Shown here piece by piece: positions 36,477 through 36,631 of a stretch of DNA of 36,631 bases. Under the pieces are notes generated by a model that saw only the letters and a program-made list of their open reading frames with translations, was not told the DNA's origin and ran no database searches. How positions within the stretch are numbered: the first letter of the stretch is position 1; each line of letters opens with the position of its first letter. The DNA comes from Propionibacterium acidifaciens DSM 21887 (lineage in GTDB: Bacteria > Actinomycetota > Actinomycetes > Propionibacteriales > Propionibacteriaceae): the NCBI RefSeq assembly GCF_000426605.1, contig NZ_AUFR01000029.1:1-36631 (forward strand), written 5' to 3'. Made by a program: the position numbers and the translations under genes.

Positions 36477-36631
36477 ACCGGCCGTACCCCATCGCGACCG
36501 GCGCGGCCGTCCACGGCCACGAGGCCGCCCGCCGTGTCCCGGGCCGGGGCGGCGCATGGAGTGATATAGGTTTTTCAGGCAGTGGTTGATGGTTGGTCTC
36601 GGGCTGCTGCCTTGTGTTGTTGTCTCCATTC
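36477..36631. other. Region after cobA with a sharp fall in GC
   Basis: 36477-36555 is GC-rich and holds short self-complementary ggccgt/acggcc words that could end the cbi transcript. From about 36558 to the window edge GC falls to about half. An open frame of the minus strand starting METTTQGSS at 36629 crosses it, but no ribosome binding site can be seen because the window ends. Confidence 0.4.

Noticed and set aside
36402-36629. Minus-strand frame at the right edge as a gene
   Set aside because: It overlaps the end of cobA antisense, turns Arg/Pro-rich once the GC-rich part is reached, and its upstream region is outside the window.

Overview
The window comes from a very GC-rich (roughly 70% or more) high-GC Gram-positive bacterium (Actinomycetota). 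Evidence: strong G/C third-position bias, a dnaK-grpE-dnaJ-hspR operon with HspR operator (HAIR) palindromes, an AfsR/SARP-type regulator, an MT0933-like small protein, and GTG starts with GGAGG-type ribosome binding sites. PTS sugar transport beside a B12-controlled cobalt uptake operon that ends in cobA would suit a Propionibacteriaceae- or Actinomyces-like lineage, but the sequence alone does not settle the genus. No rRNA, tRNA, CRISPR array or complete mobile element was found.

Layout. 1-221: start of a Glu/Gln-rich protein leaving the window on the left. 443-1273: spermidine-synthase-fold protein. 1499-1681: MT0933-like small protein. 2088-4697: clpB with HAIR and SigH-type promoter signals. 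4941-8129: large AfsR/STAND regulator transcribed away from clpB. 8418-10336: two-gene DrrAB-type ABC exporter. 10622-11515: 3-mercaptopyruvate sulfurtransferase-like enzyme. 11856-15787: fructose regulon fruR-fruK-fruA (minus strand). 16397-17962: AAEx-type transporter. 18193-20551: LprG/LppX-like lipoprotein and an APC amino-acid permease. 20743-21532: two decayed gene remnants joined head to head. 21918-24936: mannitol-type PTS EIICBA with a zinc dehydrogenase. 25294-29746: dnaK-grpE-dnaJ-hspR. 30139-32270: PPOX-like protein, DUF364/DUF4213 protein and VOC protein. 32676-36476: cobalamin riboswitch and cbiMNQO-cobA. The last ~75 bases drop sharply in GC, perhaps the edge of another element.

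How the genes work together. The clpB and dnaK loci, 25 kb apart, share one promoter design: GGAAT-N18-GTT (SigH/SigR type) with the GTT inside an HspR palindrome, and hspR closes the dnaK operon, giving feedback control of the whole ClpB/DnaK disaggregase system. The fructose genes form a coupled regulator-kinase-permease operon in which fruR and fruK overlap by ATGA. The hexitol PTS is coupled to an MDR-type zinc dehydrogenase instead of the usual MtlD. The cbi operon imports cobalt for corrinoid synthesis and carries the first committed enzyme, CobA, under a B12 riboswitch whose expression platform appears to hide the ribosome binding site of cbiM.

The window is mostly ordinary chromosome. 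I see no convincing new multi-gene system. The more unusual items are regulatory and structural: the duplicated stress promoter design, repeated hairpins, a 33-bp dispersed repeat downstream of two genes, tandem operator-like sequences at the hexitol operon, and the head-to-head deletion scar at about 21.0 kb.
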